Assembly: GCA_002400405.1 (NCBI GenBank)
Contig: DHFM01000022.1
Location: 1 to 14,775 of the forward strand
Length of the DNA: 14,775 bases
Source: Candidatus Moranbacteria bacterium UBA4824
GTDB taxonomy: Bacteria; Patescibacteriota; Minisyncoccia; Moranbacterales; UBA2206
Direction of reading: 5' to 3'
Position numbers and translations under genes: made by a program. The notes under the pieces were generated by a model. It saw only the letters and a program-made list of their open reading frames with translations, made no database searches and had not been told where the DNA came from. Below are positions 1-5,071 of this stretch, piece by piece; position 1 is the stretch's first letter; every line of letters begins with the position of its first letter.

Positions 1-61
1 CACCAACCTCGGCTCAACTTTCTTTTTGGAAATTCCAAAAGAGCATGTGGAGAGGGAATAA
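1..61 (+). CDS. Histidine kinase C-terminal tail (5' truncated by window edge)
   Basis: Frame 2 reads TNLGSTFFLEIPKEHVERE and then TAA at 59-61. This matches the last residues of the kinase fragment ending at 850 and the tail at 1746-1817. It is the end of a HATPase_c domain, the last strand of the ATP-binding fold, in a sensor histidine kinase. Because the window starts inside it, the sequence cannot show whether this is the 3' end of an intact kinase or another partial copy. Unlike the other two copies it is not followed by the shared TTGATT/TATAAT promoter. The next gene points towards it on the minus strand. Confidence 0.7.
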   Translation, partial: TNLGSTFFLEIPKEHVERE

Positions 62-85
62 CAATATATTTTATTAGGCATAAAA

Positions 86-103
86 TAGTGATGTAATTCA
101 CTA
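86..103 (-). terminator. Possible weak terminator hairpin between convergent genes
   Basis: TAGTGA at 86-91 and TCACTA at 98-103 form a 6-bp stem with a 6-nt loop. Read on the minus strand it is followed by TTTTA, just downstream of the ASCH gene's stop. The stem is short and AT-rich, so this is only a weak candidate. The rest of 62-117 shows nothing recognisable. Confidence 0.3.
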
Positions 104-117
104 AATTAGGGAAAATT

Positions 118-453
118 TTATATTTCTATCCTTATCCCCACAACTCCATATTTAATTTGTTCTACTGGTGAATAAAAGCAGTTGATTTCTTTTAGTAAGG
201 CTTTTTTAGATGATCCGCCGAAATATCGAGCTGGGAAATCAGAAAATAAATCTTCAAAAGAATTATATTTATATAATGCGCGAACCTTAGTCTTTAAAAT
301 TTCGACAGAATTATCTTTTTGTGAAAAATATATCGTATCGCCAATTTTGATTGATTGACGTTTTTTGTCAAAAAGTCGAGATTCTATGATTTTTTTTCCG
401 GCAGATAATTTATCAAATGGTTTTTGATCCAGTTTCATTTTATGAATAGTCAT
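118..453 (-). CDS. ASCH-domain protein, probably RNA-binding
   Basis: A 111-aa protein that is essentially one ASCH domain (PUA-like beta-barrel fold). The N-terminal half has the family pattern: a G-K-K at residues 19-21, E24 and R26 in a 'GKKxxExR' arrangement, then an 'IKxGDxIxF' strand at about 35-43. The C-terminus 'YGVVGIRIEI' is also typical. ASCH proteins are thought to bind RNA or modified nucleosides; some small ones act as nucleoside amidohydrolases or ribonucleases. No specific substrate can be inferred here. The gene is the only minus-strand gene in the window and lies between two copies of the histidine-kinase 3' end, so it looks like cargo of the accessory array. The start is ATG (reverse complement at 451-453), with no Shine-Dalgarno sequence. 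No convincing promoter was found in 454-511. Confidence 0.82.
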   Translation of the reverse strand: MTIHKMKLDQKPFDKLSAGKKIIESRLFDKKRQSIKIGDTIYFSQKDNSVEILKTKVRALYKYNSFEDLFSDFPARYFGGSSKKALLKEINCFYSPVEQIKYGVVGIRIEI

Positions 454-511
454 AATTTAGAGTTTATTTTTAATTAAGTTTCTATTAGTAAAATAACATG
501 TATGTAGTCTT

Positions 512-850
512 TTGCCAAGAAATTTAGGCTTTGTAATAAATAGGGTGATGCCCTCTATTAAGGGTGGAGTGAAGATGAAAATTTCTGAGGATGAAACAAA
601 TGTTTTGGTGGCGATAATTGACACAGGCATTGGTGTCCCTGCCGAAGAAATGCCCTATCTTTTTTCCAAATTCTCCCGTGGCAAAGACATTAATCGTCTA
701 AACGCCGGAGGCACCGGGCTTGGCCTCCACGTCGCCCGAAAAGTCATGGAAGCCGTCGGTGGTCGCATCTGGGTCGAATCCGCCGGCACCAACCTCGGCT
801 CAACTTTCTTTCTAGAAGTGCCAAAGGAACATGTGGAGGAAGAAAATTAA
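512..850 (+). pseudogene. Histidine kinase fragment (ATP-binding domain remnant, N box lost)
   Basis: This frame encodes the C-terminal part of a HATPase_c domain: G1 box 'DTGIG', F-box region 'LFSKFSRG', G2 box 'GGTGLGL', then 'GGRIWVESAG' and a final 'FFLEVP' strand. There is no sensor region, no dimerisation/phosphoacceptor (H-box) domain and no N box. The leading residues 'VINRVM' run straight into 'IKGGVKMKI', as if the N-box helix (normally N-A-x-K-Y/F) had been deleted. A nominal TTG start at 512 has no support, so I call this a non-functional remnant. Base composition is odd: 601-840 is about 53% G+C by hand count, with many C-ending codons, against about one third G+C in the next gene. 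The 3' end (778 on) is repeated at 1745. A free ATP-binding domain fragment that is still translated cannot be excluded. Confidence 0.8.
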
Positions 851-890
851 ATTTGATTTCCGAGACCTTTTATGCTATAATTTAAGCATG
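778..890 (+). repeat. Kinase-tail/promoter repeat, copy A
   Basis: This 113-bp stretch aligns without gaps to 1745-1857. The first 40 bp are identical, and about 97 of 113 positions agree by hand count. It covers the last 24 codons of the histidine-kinase frame including its stop, the promoter (TTGATT, 17-bp spacer, TATAAT), and the ATG of the next gene. Similarity stops abruptly at that ATG. The kinase-tail part alone also occurs at 1-61. Confidence 0.9.
853..881 (+). promoter_or_regulatory. Sigma70-type promoter giving a leaderless transcript
   Basis: The -35 TTGATT (853-858) and -10 TATAAT (876-881) are separated by exactly 17 bp, and a TG at 873-874 makes an extended -10. Only six bases (882-887) separate the -10 from the ATG at 888. 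Transcription should therefore start at or next to the start codon, giving a leaderless mRNA. The promoter lies inside the repeated kinase-tail element. Confidence 0.75.
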
Positions 891-1145
891 GAAATCAGAA
901 ATTTTGCTAAAAAAAGACCTCATTTATTCTGGTATATCCAGGATTTTGAAAGCCTCTCTGAGGAAGCAATCGTAGAGGCCGTTTTGAATTTGGGAAACTG
1001 GCAAGATACGCAAGAAATGATTGAAATATTAGGCATTAAAAAAACAGCTGAAATTTTCAAGAGAAGAACCGCGGAAAAAAGAAACAATTATCGCCCAGAG
1101 ATAAAAAACTATTTCGAACTTTATTTTAAAAAATATGCACAATGA
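888..1145 (+). CDS. Small DUF6922-like protein, putative antitoxin of AbiEii-type pair
   Basis: An 85-aa charged, mostly helical protein of unknown function. It resembles small DUF6922-type proteins, recognised from memory, and is distantly similar to the protein at 1855-2085: both have 'LFW' near the N-terminus, then an 'I(V/I)Ex(V/I)L(N/D)xGN' block and a 'PExKN' block near the end. I chose ATG 888 rather than the in-frame ATG at 831. The upstream choice would read through the kinase tail and promoter, while 888 sits six bases after the -10. The gene overlaps the AbiEii-type gene by 11 bp (1135-1145), so the two are translationally linked. Position and size suggest the antitoxin of a toxin-antitoxin pair. 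That role is inferred from context, not from a recognised antitoxin fold. Confidence 0.7.
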   Translation: MEIRNFAKKRPHLFWYIQDFESLSEEAIVEAVLNLGNWQDTQEMIEILGIKKTAEIFKRRTAEKRNNYRPEIKNYFELYFKKYAQ

Positions 1146-1743
1146 AATTTTATCGGAAAAACAAATTGAATTTCTGAAGTTTCTTGAAAAATTTTCAGAT
1201 GATTTTGGATTAGTTGGTGGAACAGCTATTGCTCTTCAAATTGGTCATCGTCAATCAATCGACTTTGATCTGGCTTCTCTAAAAGAAATTAAAACACCAA
1301 GCATAAGAAAGAAAATTTTGGAATTTGGGAAAATAGAGGCGGTTCTCGTTGACAATCAAGACGAATATACTTTAATAGTGGATGGGATAAAATTTACTTT
1401 TTTTAACTATCCATTTCCGACAAAATTTTCTGAGGATTTAAACGGAATAATTTCAATGCCGGATATTGTCACTCTTTCTGCTATGAAAGCTTATGCGCTC
1501 GGAAGGCGCGCCAAGTGGAAAGATTATGTGGATTTGTATTTTATCGCGGAAAAATTAGGTTCAATTGACCCGATAATTGAAAAAGCTAAGGAAATTTTTA
1601 GTGTGGAATTTGATGAAAAAAACTTTCGTATCCAACTTGCATATTTTGAAGATATTGATTATTCGGAAAAAATTGTTTTTATGAAAGAGTTTGAAGTTGA
1701 AGATGAAAAAATAAAAAAGAAACTTTTGGAATATTCAGTATGA
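1135..1743 (+). CDS. AbiEii/AbiGii-type nucleotidyltransferase, putative toxin
   Basis: A 202-aa protein of the nucleotidyltransferase superfamily. It has 'LVGGTAIAL' at 26-34 (the GG of the fold), 'SIDFDL' at 41-46 with D43 and D45 as the metal-binding DxD pair, and 'KAYALGRRAKWKDYVDLYFI' at 118-137, with K118, K128, D130 and D133 matching the conserved second half of the AbiEii family. AbiEii is the toxin of type IV toxin-antitoxin/abortive-infection systems, in which it transfers nucleotides to a target; MenA-type relatives act on tRNA. The partner here is the upstream DUF6922-like gene, not a classical AbiEi, so this is a variant arrangement. The start is ATG 1135, overlapping the upstream gene. 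The stop (1741-1743) ends two bases before the next kinase-tail repeat, so the cargo fits the cassette exactly. Confidence 0.85.
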   Translation: MHNEILSEKQIEFLKFLEKFSDDFGLVGGTAIALQIGHRQSIDFDLASLKEIKTPSIRKKILEFGKIEAVLVDNQDEYTLIVDGIKFTFFNYPFPTKFSEDLNGIISMPDIVTLSAMKAYALGRRAKWKDYVDLYFIAEKLGSIDPIIEKAKEIFSVEFDEKNFRIQLAYFEDIDYSEKIVFMKEFEVEDEKIKKKLLEYSV

Positions 1744-1745
1744 GA

Positions 1746-1817
1746 TCCGCCGGCACCAACCTCGGCTCAACTTTCTTTCTAGAAATTCCCAAGGAGCATG
1801 TGAAGAGGGAGAATTAG
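1746..1817 (+). pseudogene. Histidine kinase C-terminal tail remnant (23 codons)
   Basis: The frame encodes the last 23 residues of the kinase (from 'SAGTNLGSTFFLEIP' to 'REN') and ends at TAG 1815-1817. There is no start and no upstream kinase sequence: the preceding bases are the AbiEii-type gene. It keeps the coding sense of the other copies (Val/Ile and conservative changes), yet it cannot encode a working domain. It is best read as the residue of a duplication or integration event. Confidence 0.85.
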
Positions 1818-1819
1818 GT

Positions 1820-1848
1820 TTGATTTCTAAGACATTTTGTGCTATAAT
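1820..1848 (+). promoter_or_regulatory. Sigma70-type promoter giving a leaderless transcript
   Basis: TTGATT (1820-1825), a 17-bp spacer, TATAAT (1843-1848) with an upstream TG (extended -10), then six bases to the ATG at 1855. The layout matches the promoter at 853-881, and the sequence is homologous to it. It should drive the DUF6922-like and Nudix genes. Confidence 0.75.
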
Positions 1849-1854
1849 TGAAGC

Positions 1855-2085
1855 ATGATAAAGTTTAGGCAAGCATTATTTTGGGATACTAATCCTAAAA
1901 ATATCGATGTGAAAAAAAATGCCCAATATATAATTGAGCGTATTTTGGATTTTGGCAATGACAAAGAAGTGAATTGGCTTTATCATTTTTATGATAAGTC
2001 GTTGTTAAAAAACATCGTGGCCAAATCTAGATCTTTAACTCCGGAAACAAAAAATTTATGGACGATGCTTCTAAAAAACAAATAG
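1855..2085 (+). CDS. Small DUF6922-like protein
   Basis: A 76-aa protein that resembles DUF6922-type small proteins (from memory): 'LFWD' at 8-11, 'YIIERILDFGN' at 25-35, then a 'SRSLTPETKNLW' block near the C-terminus. It is a distant relative of the 85-aa protein at 888-1145 and occupies the same place behind the same repeat and promoter. Its partner gene differs, being a Nudix hydrolase and not an AbiEii-type enzyme. The ATG at 1855 lies six bases after a TATAAT box, so the mRNA is probably leaderless. The gene overlaps the Nudix gene by 28 bp. Function is unknown. A regulatory or antitoxin-like role is a guess from the parallel arrangement. Confidence 0.7.
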   Translation: MIKFRQALFWDTNPKNIDVKKNAQYIIERILDFGNDKEVNWLYHFYDKSLLKNIVAKSRSLTPETKNLWTMLLKNK

Positions 2086-2477
2086 AATATAATTTTGGCA
2101 TCGCTGTAAAGGCGATAATAAAAAATGAAGAGGGTAAATATCTTGTTCTCTATAAAAGCGAAACTGAGGAAATAAATCCAAATAAAATTGATATTCCTGG
2201 AGGAAGGATGAAGTTTGGTGAAAGTGCCGAGGAAAGTTTAAAAAGAGAAATAGAAGAAGAAATAGGAGTAAAGATTGAAATAATAAAACCTTCGCGAATA
2301 TGGGGATTCGTGAAGGATGATTTGCATTTGGTTGGGATAACTTTCTTAGCCAGATATATCAGTAGGGAAATTAGATTAAGTAGAGAACATACCAAATATG
2401 AATGGATAGATAAGGATAAGATTTTAACGGGAGATTACCCAAGATGGATAAAGGAAGAGTTTGAAATACTGGAATAG
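2058..2477 (+). CDS. Nudix hydrolase
   Basis: A 139-aa single-domain Nudix protein. The Nudix box at residues 49-71 fits GX5EX7REUXEEXGU exactly: G49, E55, then R63-E64 and the E-E-E-I-G-V end. Nudix enzymes hydrolyse nucleoside diphosphates linked to another group, using the box glutamates to bind Mg2+. The substrate (oxidised dNTP, nucleotide sugar or other) cannot be told from the sequence. The N-terminal 'GIAVKAIIKNEEGKYLVLYKS' and 'IDIPGGR' strands are typical. The ATG at 2058 lies inside the end of the upstream small gene in another frame, implying coupled translation. No later Met fits, because the fold starts at once. Within the accessory array it replaces the toxin position of the previous cassette, which is worth noting. 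Confidence 0.9.
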   Translation: MDDASKKQIEYNFGIAVKAIIKNEEGKYLVLYKSETEEINPNKIDIPGGRMKFGESAEESLKREIEEEIGVKIEIIKPSRIWGFVKDDLHLVGITFLARYISREIRLSREHTKYEWIDKDKILTGDYPRWIKEEFEILE

Positions 2478-2493
2478 TATCGTTTATAGTTGT

Positions 2494-2522
2494 TTGTCGA
2501 TTTTTTCTTTCTGTAGTAAGAT
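2494..2522 (+). promoter_or_regulatory. Promoter of the mntA-hepT pair, leaderless geometry
   Basis: TTGTCG (2494-2499), a 17-bp spacer, TAAGAT (2517-2522), then six bases to the ATG at 2529. The spacing is exactly that of the two repeat-borne promoters, although the sequence is not homologous to them. It suggests a leaderless transcript here too. Confidence 0.55.
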
Positions 2523-2528
2523 AGGGAT

Positions 2529-2942
2529 ATGGAAAAAATAGGGCAAGATAAAATTGAAGAAATTGCCAAAAAATACAATTTACAATTGTTGTTGCTTTTT
2601 GGTTCGCAAGTTAGCGGAAAAACTCATCCAATGAGCGATTTTGATTTTGGATATATTAGTGAAAAAAAATTAAATTATAAAGAAAAAAGCGTTTTAGCAA
2701 ACGATCTTTCCAAGCTGGTAAAATTTTCGGCTGTTGAAGTTATTGACTTGAAAAATGGAAGCCCTTTTCTTTTGAAAGAAATAATAAAAAACAACCAAGT
2801 TTTTTTTGAAGAAAATGGAGCTTATGCCGATTTTTATACCACAGCAACTCGAATCTATTTTGATGCTAAGCCAATTTTTAAATTGCAAGAAATAATTTAT
2901 TCTAACGTTATAAATAAATACAGAAAACAATATGCCAAATAA
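2529..2942 (+). CDS. mntA: MNT-domain nucleotidyltransferase, MntA-type antitoxin
   Basis: A 137-aa minimal nucleotidyltransferase. The motif 'LFGSQVSGKTHPMSDFDFGY' at residues 23-42 gives the GSx10DxD signature (G25-S26, D37 and D39), and 'VEVIDL' at 69-74 offers the third acidic position. It overlaps the HEPN gene by 11 bp. MNT/HEPN pairs are type VII toxin-antitoxin systems: in the studied Shewanella pair, MntA AMPylates a tyrosine of the HepT RNase and silences it. The conserved tyrosine is present in the partner, so the same mechanism is expected here. A C-terminal helical tail (about 85-137) is of the usual length. The start is ATG 2529, six bases after the -10. This is the last clearly accessory module of the region. 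Confidence 0.88.
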   Translation: MEKIGQDKIEEIAKKYNLQLLLLFGSQVSGKTHPMSDFDFGYISEKKLNYKEKSVLANDLSKLVKFSAVEVIDLKNGSPFLLKEIIKNNQVFFEENGAYADFYTTATRIYFDAKPIFKLQEIIYSNVINKYRKQYAK

Positions 2943-3354
2943 ACAATTAATTCAAAACAAAATAAACAAAATAGAGGGTTACATGAAAGAGTTGGAGCCA
3001 ATATTGGAGCTGGAAGTTGGCAAAATTATGGGGGATTATACAAAATTGAGAACGCTGGAAAGAGATTTTCAACTTATCGTTGACACCGTAATTGATATAA
3101 ACACTCATCTTATCTCAACAGAGAATTTGCGTGCGCCTGAAGATGCAACGGAAACATTTCAAATTTTAGGCGAAGCTAAAATTCTTCCTGCGGAGTTTGT
3201 AGAAAAATTTTCTCCAGTTGCCGGCATGCGAAATATCGTAGTGCATGATTATGAAAAAATGGATATTGAGAAAATGATTAATGATATCAAAGAAGATATT
3301 GGTCAATTTGGAGAATATGCTTTGCATGTAGATAATTTTATTTCAGAGAAATAA
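2932..3354 (+). CDS. hepT: HEPN (DUF86) ribonuclease toxin HepT
   Basis: A 140-aa all-helical protein of the DUF86/HepT family. The catalytic Rx4-6H motif is R100 to H105 in 'RNIVVHDY', followed by Y107. This RX4HXY form carries the tyrosine that MntA AMPylates in characterised pairs. HEPN toxins are metal-independent RNases; HepT has been reported to cut or inhibit RNA and arrest growth. The start codon ATG 2932 lies within the end of mntA in another frame, so the pair is co-translated. All key residues are present, which suggests a working toxin. A possible lack of phage or plasmid context does not weaken the call, since these pairs are common on bacterial chromosomes. Confidence 0.9.
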   Translation: MPNKQLIQNKINKIEGYMKELEPILELEVGKIMGDYTKLRTLERDFQLIVDTVIDINTHLISTENLRAPEDATETFQILGEAKILPAEFVEKFSPVAGMRNIVVHDYEKMDIEKMINDIKEDIGQFGEYALHVDNFISEK

Positions 3355-3365
3355 ATCTTTATTTT

Positions 3366-3764
3366 ATGAATTGTTTATTTTGTGAAATTGCGAATAAAAA
3401 AATTGCCTCATTTAAGGTTTGGGAAAATGAGGATTTCTTGGCTTTTTTAGATATTGCGCCTATCAATCCCGGTCACGTACTACTTATTCCAAAAAAACAT
3501 ACTAAAGATGTCTTTAGTCTTTCCGATGATGTTTATGATAAAATATTTCAAATAGCGAAAAAAATTGTCAAACCGCTTAAAAAAGCCACGCTGGCCAAGA
3601 AAATAGGGTTGGTGGTTGAGGGCTTTGGTGTGCCTCACGCGCATATTCATCTCGTTCCTACATACAAAGGCAATGAATTAAATCCCGAAAGAGCAAAAAA
3701 AGCATCCTCGGCGGATCTCAAAAAAATGCAAAAAATACTTTTGAATAGTTTTAAGCACCTATAA
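3366..3764 (+). CDS. HIT-family nucleotide hydrolase
   Basis: A 132-aa histidine-triad protein. It has the HxHxHxx motif 'HAHIHLVP' (H91, H93, H95, with H93 the likely nucleophile) and an N-terminal 'CLFCEI' with C3 and C6, a common zinc-binding variant in bacterial HIT proteins. 'NPGHVLLIPKKH' at 34-45 is the conserved strand before the nucleotide pocket. HIT enzymes hydrolyse nucleoside phosphoramidates or dinucleoside polyphosphates in the cytoplasm; the precise substrate is open. The gene follows hepT by 11 bp, but it is a housekeeping gene and probably lies outside the accessory region. No Shine-Dalgarno sequence precedes the ATG. A TATAAT at 3760-3765 spanning its stop could be a -10 for the next gene, though no good -35 accompanies it. 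Confidence 0.92.
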   Translation: MNCLFCEIANKKIASFKVWENEDFLAFLDIAPINPGHVLLIPKKHTKDVFSLSDDVYDKIFQIAKKIVKPLKKATLAKKIGLVVEGFGVPHAHIHLVPTYKGNELNPERAKKASSADLKKMQKILLNSFKHL

Positions 3765-3789
3765 TTTTTTTTAAATTTTACTAAAAAAT

Positions 3790-5067
3790 ATGAAATCGAT
3801 AAGAAACACGAAAATTGCTGTTGTCGGTATGGGATATGTAGGATTGCCACTAGCAGTCGCTTTTGGAAAAAAAATTGATACAATTGGTTTTGATATCAAT
3901 CTCCAAAGGATAAAAGAACTCGAGGTTAGTAAGGACAAAACTAAGGAGATGAATCGAGAAAAAATCTTGGAAGCAAAAAAGCTTTCGTTTACTAGCGATA
4001 TTTTAGAACTAAAAAAAAGCAATTTTTTTATAGTGGCAGTTCCTACTCCTGTAGATGATTTTAAGATTCCTGATTTTAACCCGCTAATCAAAGCCAGTGC
4101 TTTAATTGCCAAGGTTTTGAAAAAAGGGGATGTGGTTGTTTATGAATCAACAGTGTACCCTGGGGCAACGGAAGAAATTTGTATTCCGGTTTTGGAAAAA
4201 GAATCTGGCTTGGTTTATAACAAAGATTTTTTTGCCGGATATAGTCCGGAGCGGATTAGCCCGGCGGATAAAAATGAAGTTTGCGATATAGTAAAGGTCA
4301 CTTCTGGTTCGACTATTGAAATTGGAAAATATGTTGATAGTGTTTACAAAGAAATTATCACCGCGGGAACTTTTTTAGTGGATGATATGAAAGTGGCAGA
4401 AGCTTGCAAGGTTGTTGAAAATACTCAAAGAGATATAAACATAGCCTTTATGAATGAAATTTCTATAGTTATGAATAAAATGGGAATAGAAGCAAAAGAT
4501 GTTTTATCAGCAATGAAAACCAAATGGAATGCCTTGTCTTTTACCCCCGGATTGGTGGGTGGGCATTGTATTGGGGTTGACCCTTATTATCTTATTCATA
4601 AAGCTTATGAACTTGGTTATAGTATGGAGATTTCAAGAAATGCGAGAATTGTGAATGATGGGATGCCTAAATTTATCACTGAAAGAGCAGTACTGGAAAT
4701 GTCTAAACGAAAAATAAATCTCGGAAAATCAAGAATATTGATTATGGGAGTTTCTTTTAAGGAAAATTGTCCGGATATTAGAAACGCTCGCCCTTTTGAT
4801 ATTGCCAAAGAATTGGAAAAATATGGAGTGAAAGTTGATTTTTTTGATCCCATTGTTGATGCAGAAGAAGTTGAGAGAGTGGAAAAAGTTGTTCTTACTA
4901 AAAATCCAGCTGTTGGAAGTTATGACGCTATAATTTTAGCGGTGGCGCATAAAAAATTTATCGATATGGGAGTTGAAAAAATTAGAACTTTCGGCAAAAA
5001 AGATGAGAGTGTGTTTTTCGATATCAAGGCGATTTTCGGGAAAAATGATTCAGATTTAAGATTGTAA
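3790..5067 (+). CDS. Nucleotide-sugar 6-dehydrogenase (UDP-HexNAc dehydrogenase type, TviB/WbpO-like)
   Basis: A 425-aa protein of the UDP-glucose/GDP-mannose dehydrogenase family, full length. The N-terminal Rossmann motif is GxGxxG at 13-18. Other blocks are 'VAVPTPVDD', 'YESTVYPGATEE', 'GYSPERISPADK', the 'ENTQRDINIAFMNE' helix, and the catalytic 'GGHCIGVDPYYL' with C260 as the thiohemiacetal nucleophile. The C-terminal domain has 'GVSFKENCPDIRNARP'. The enzyme oxidises a UDP-sugar C6 alcohol to the acid with two NAD+. The 'GHCIGVDPYYL' and 'PERISPADK' blocks resemble the Vi-antigen/O-antigen UDP-N-acetylhexosamine dehydrogenases more than UDP-glucose dehydrogenase, but this is from memory. 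No other surface-sugar gene is nearby. It is followed after 4 bp by ispH. Confidence 0.9.
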   Translation: MKSIRNTKIAVVGMGYVGLPLAVAFGKKIDTIGFDINLQRIKELEVSKDKTKEMNREKILEAKKLSFTSDILELKKSNFFIVAVPTPVDDFKIPDFNPLIKASALIAKVLKKGDVVVYESTVYPGATEEICIPVLEKESGLVYNKDFFAGYSPERISPADKNEVCDIVKVTSGSTIEIGKYVDSVYKEIITAGTFLVDDMKVAEACKVVENTQRDINIAFMNEISIVMNKMGIEAKDVLSAMKTKWNALSFTPGLVGGHCIGVDPYYLIHKAYELGYSMEISRNARIVNDGMPKFITERAVLEMSKRKINLGKSRILIMGVSFKENCPDIRNARPFDIAKELEKYGVKVDFFDPIVDAEEVERVEKVVLTKNPAVGSYDAIILAVAHKKFIDMGVEKIRTFGKKDESVFFDIKAIFGKNDSDLRL

Positions 5068-5071
5068 TATT

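Larger units (their letters stand above)
1745..1857 (+). repeat. Kinase-tail/promoter repeat, copy B
   Basis: This is the second full copy of the 113-bp repeat at 778-890, gapless and about 86% identical by hand count. It starts two bases after the AbiEii-type gene's stop and ends at the ATG of the next small gene. The kinase reading frame, its stop position, the promoter hexamers and all spacings are kept. The distance between corresponding points of copies A and B is 967 bp. Confidence 0.9.

Noticed and set aside
831..887. In-frame ATG at 831 as an upstream start for the small DUF6922-like gene
   Set aside because: The added 19 codons read, out of frame, through the kinase tail and across the promoter hexamers. 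The paralogous copy B and the promoter spacing both support ATG 888.
1..2477. Integron-type gene cassette array
   Set aside because: No integrase gene or attC-like imperfect palindrome is seen. The repeats are kinase coding sequence plus a promoter, which integron cassettes do not carry.
3736..3765. TATAAT at 3760-3765 as a full promoter for the nucleotide-sugar dehydrogenase
   Set aside because: The nearest -35-like TTGAAT (3741-3746) gives a spacer of only 13 bp. The TATAAT may be chance in AT-rich sequence overlapping the HIT stop.
3771..4112. Minus-strand frame opposite the nucleotide-sugar dehydrogenase
   Set aside because: It is antisense to a highly conserved gene, with no recognisable motif. 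The same reasoning applies to the other antisense frames over nudix, ispH, the response regulator, scpA and scpB.
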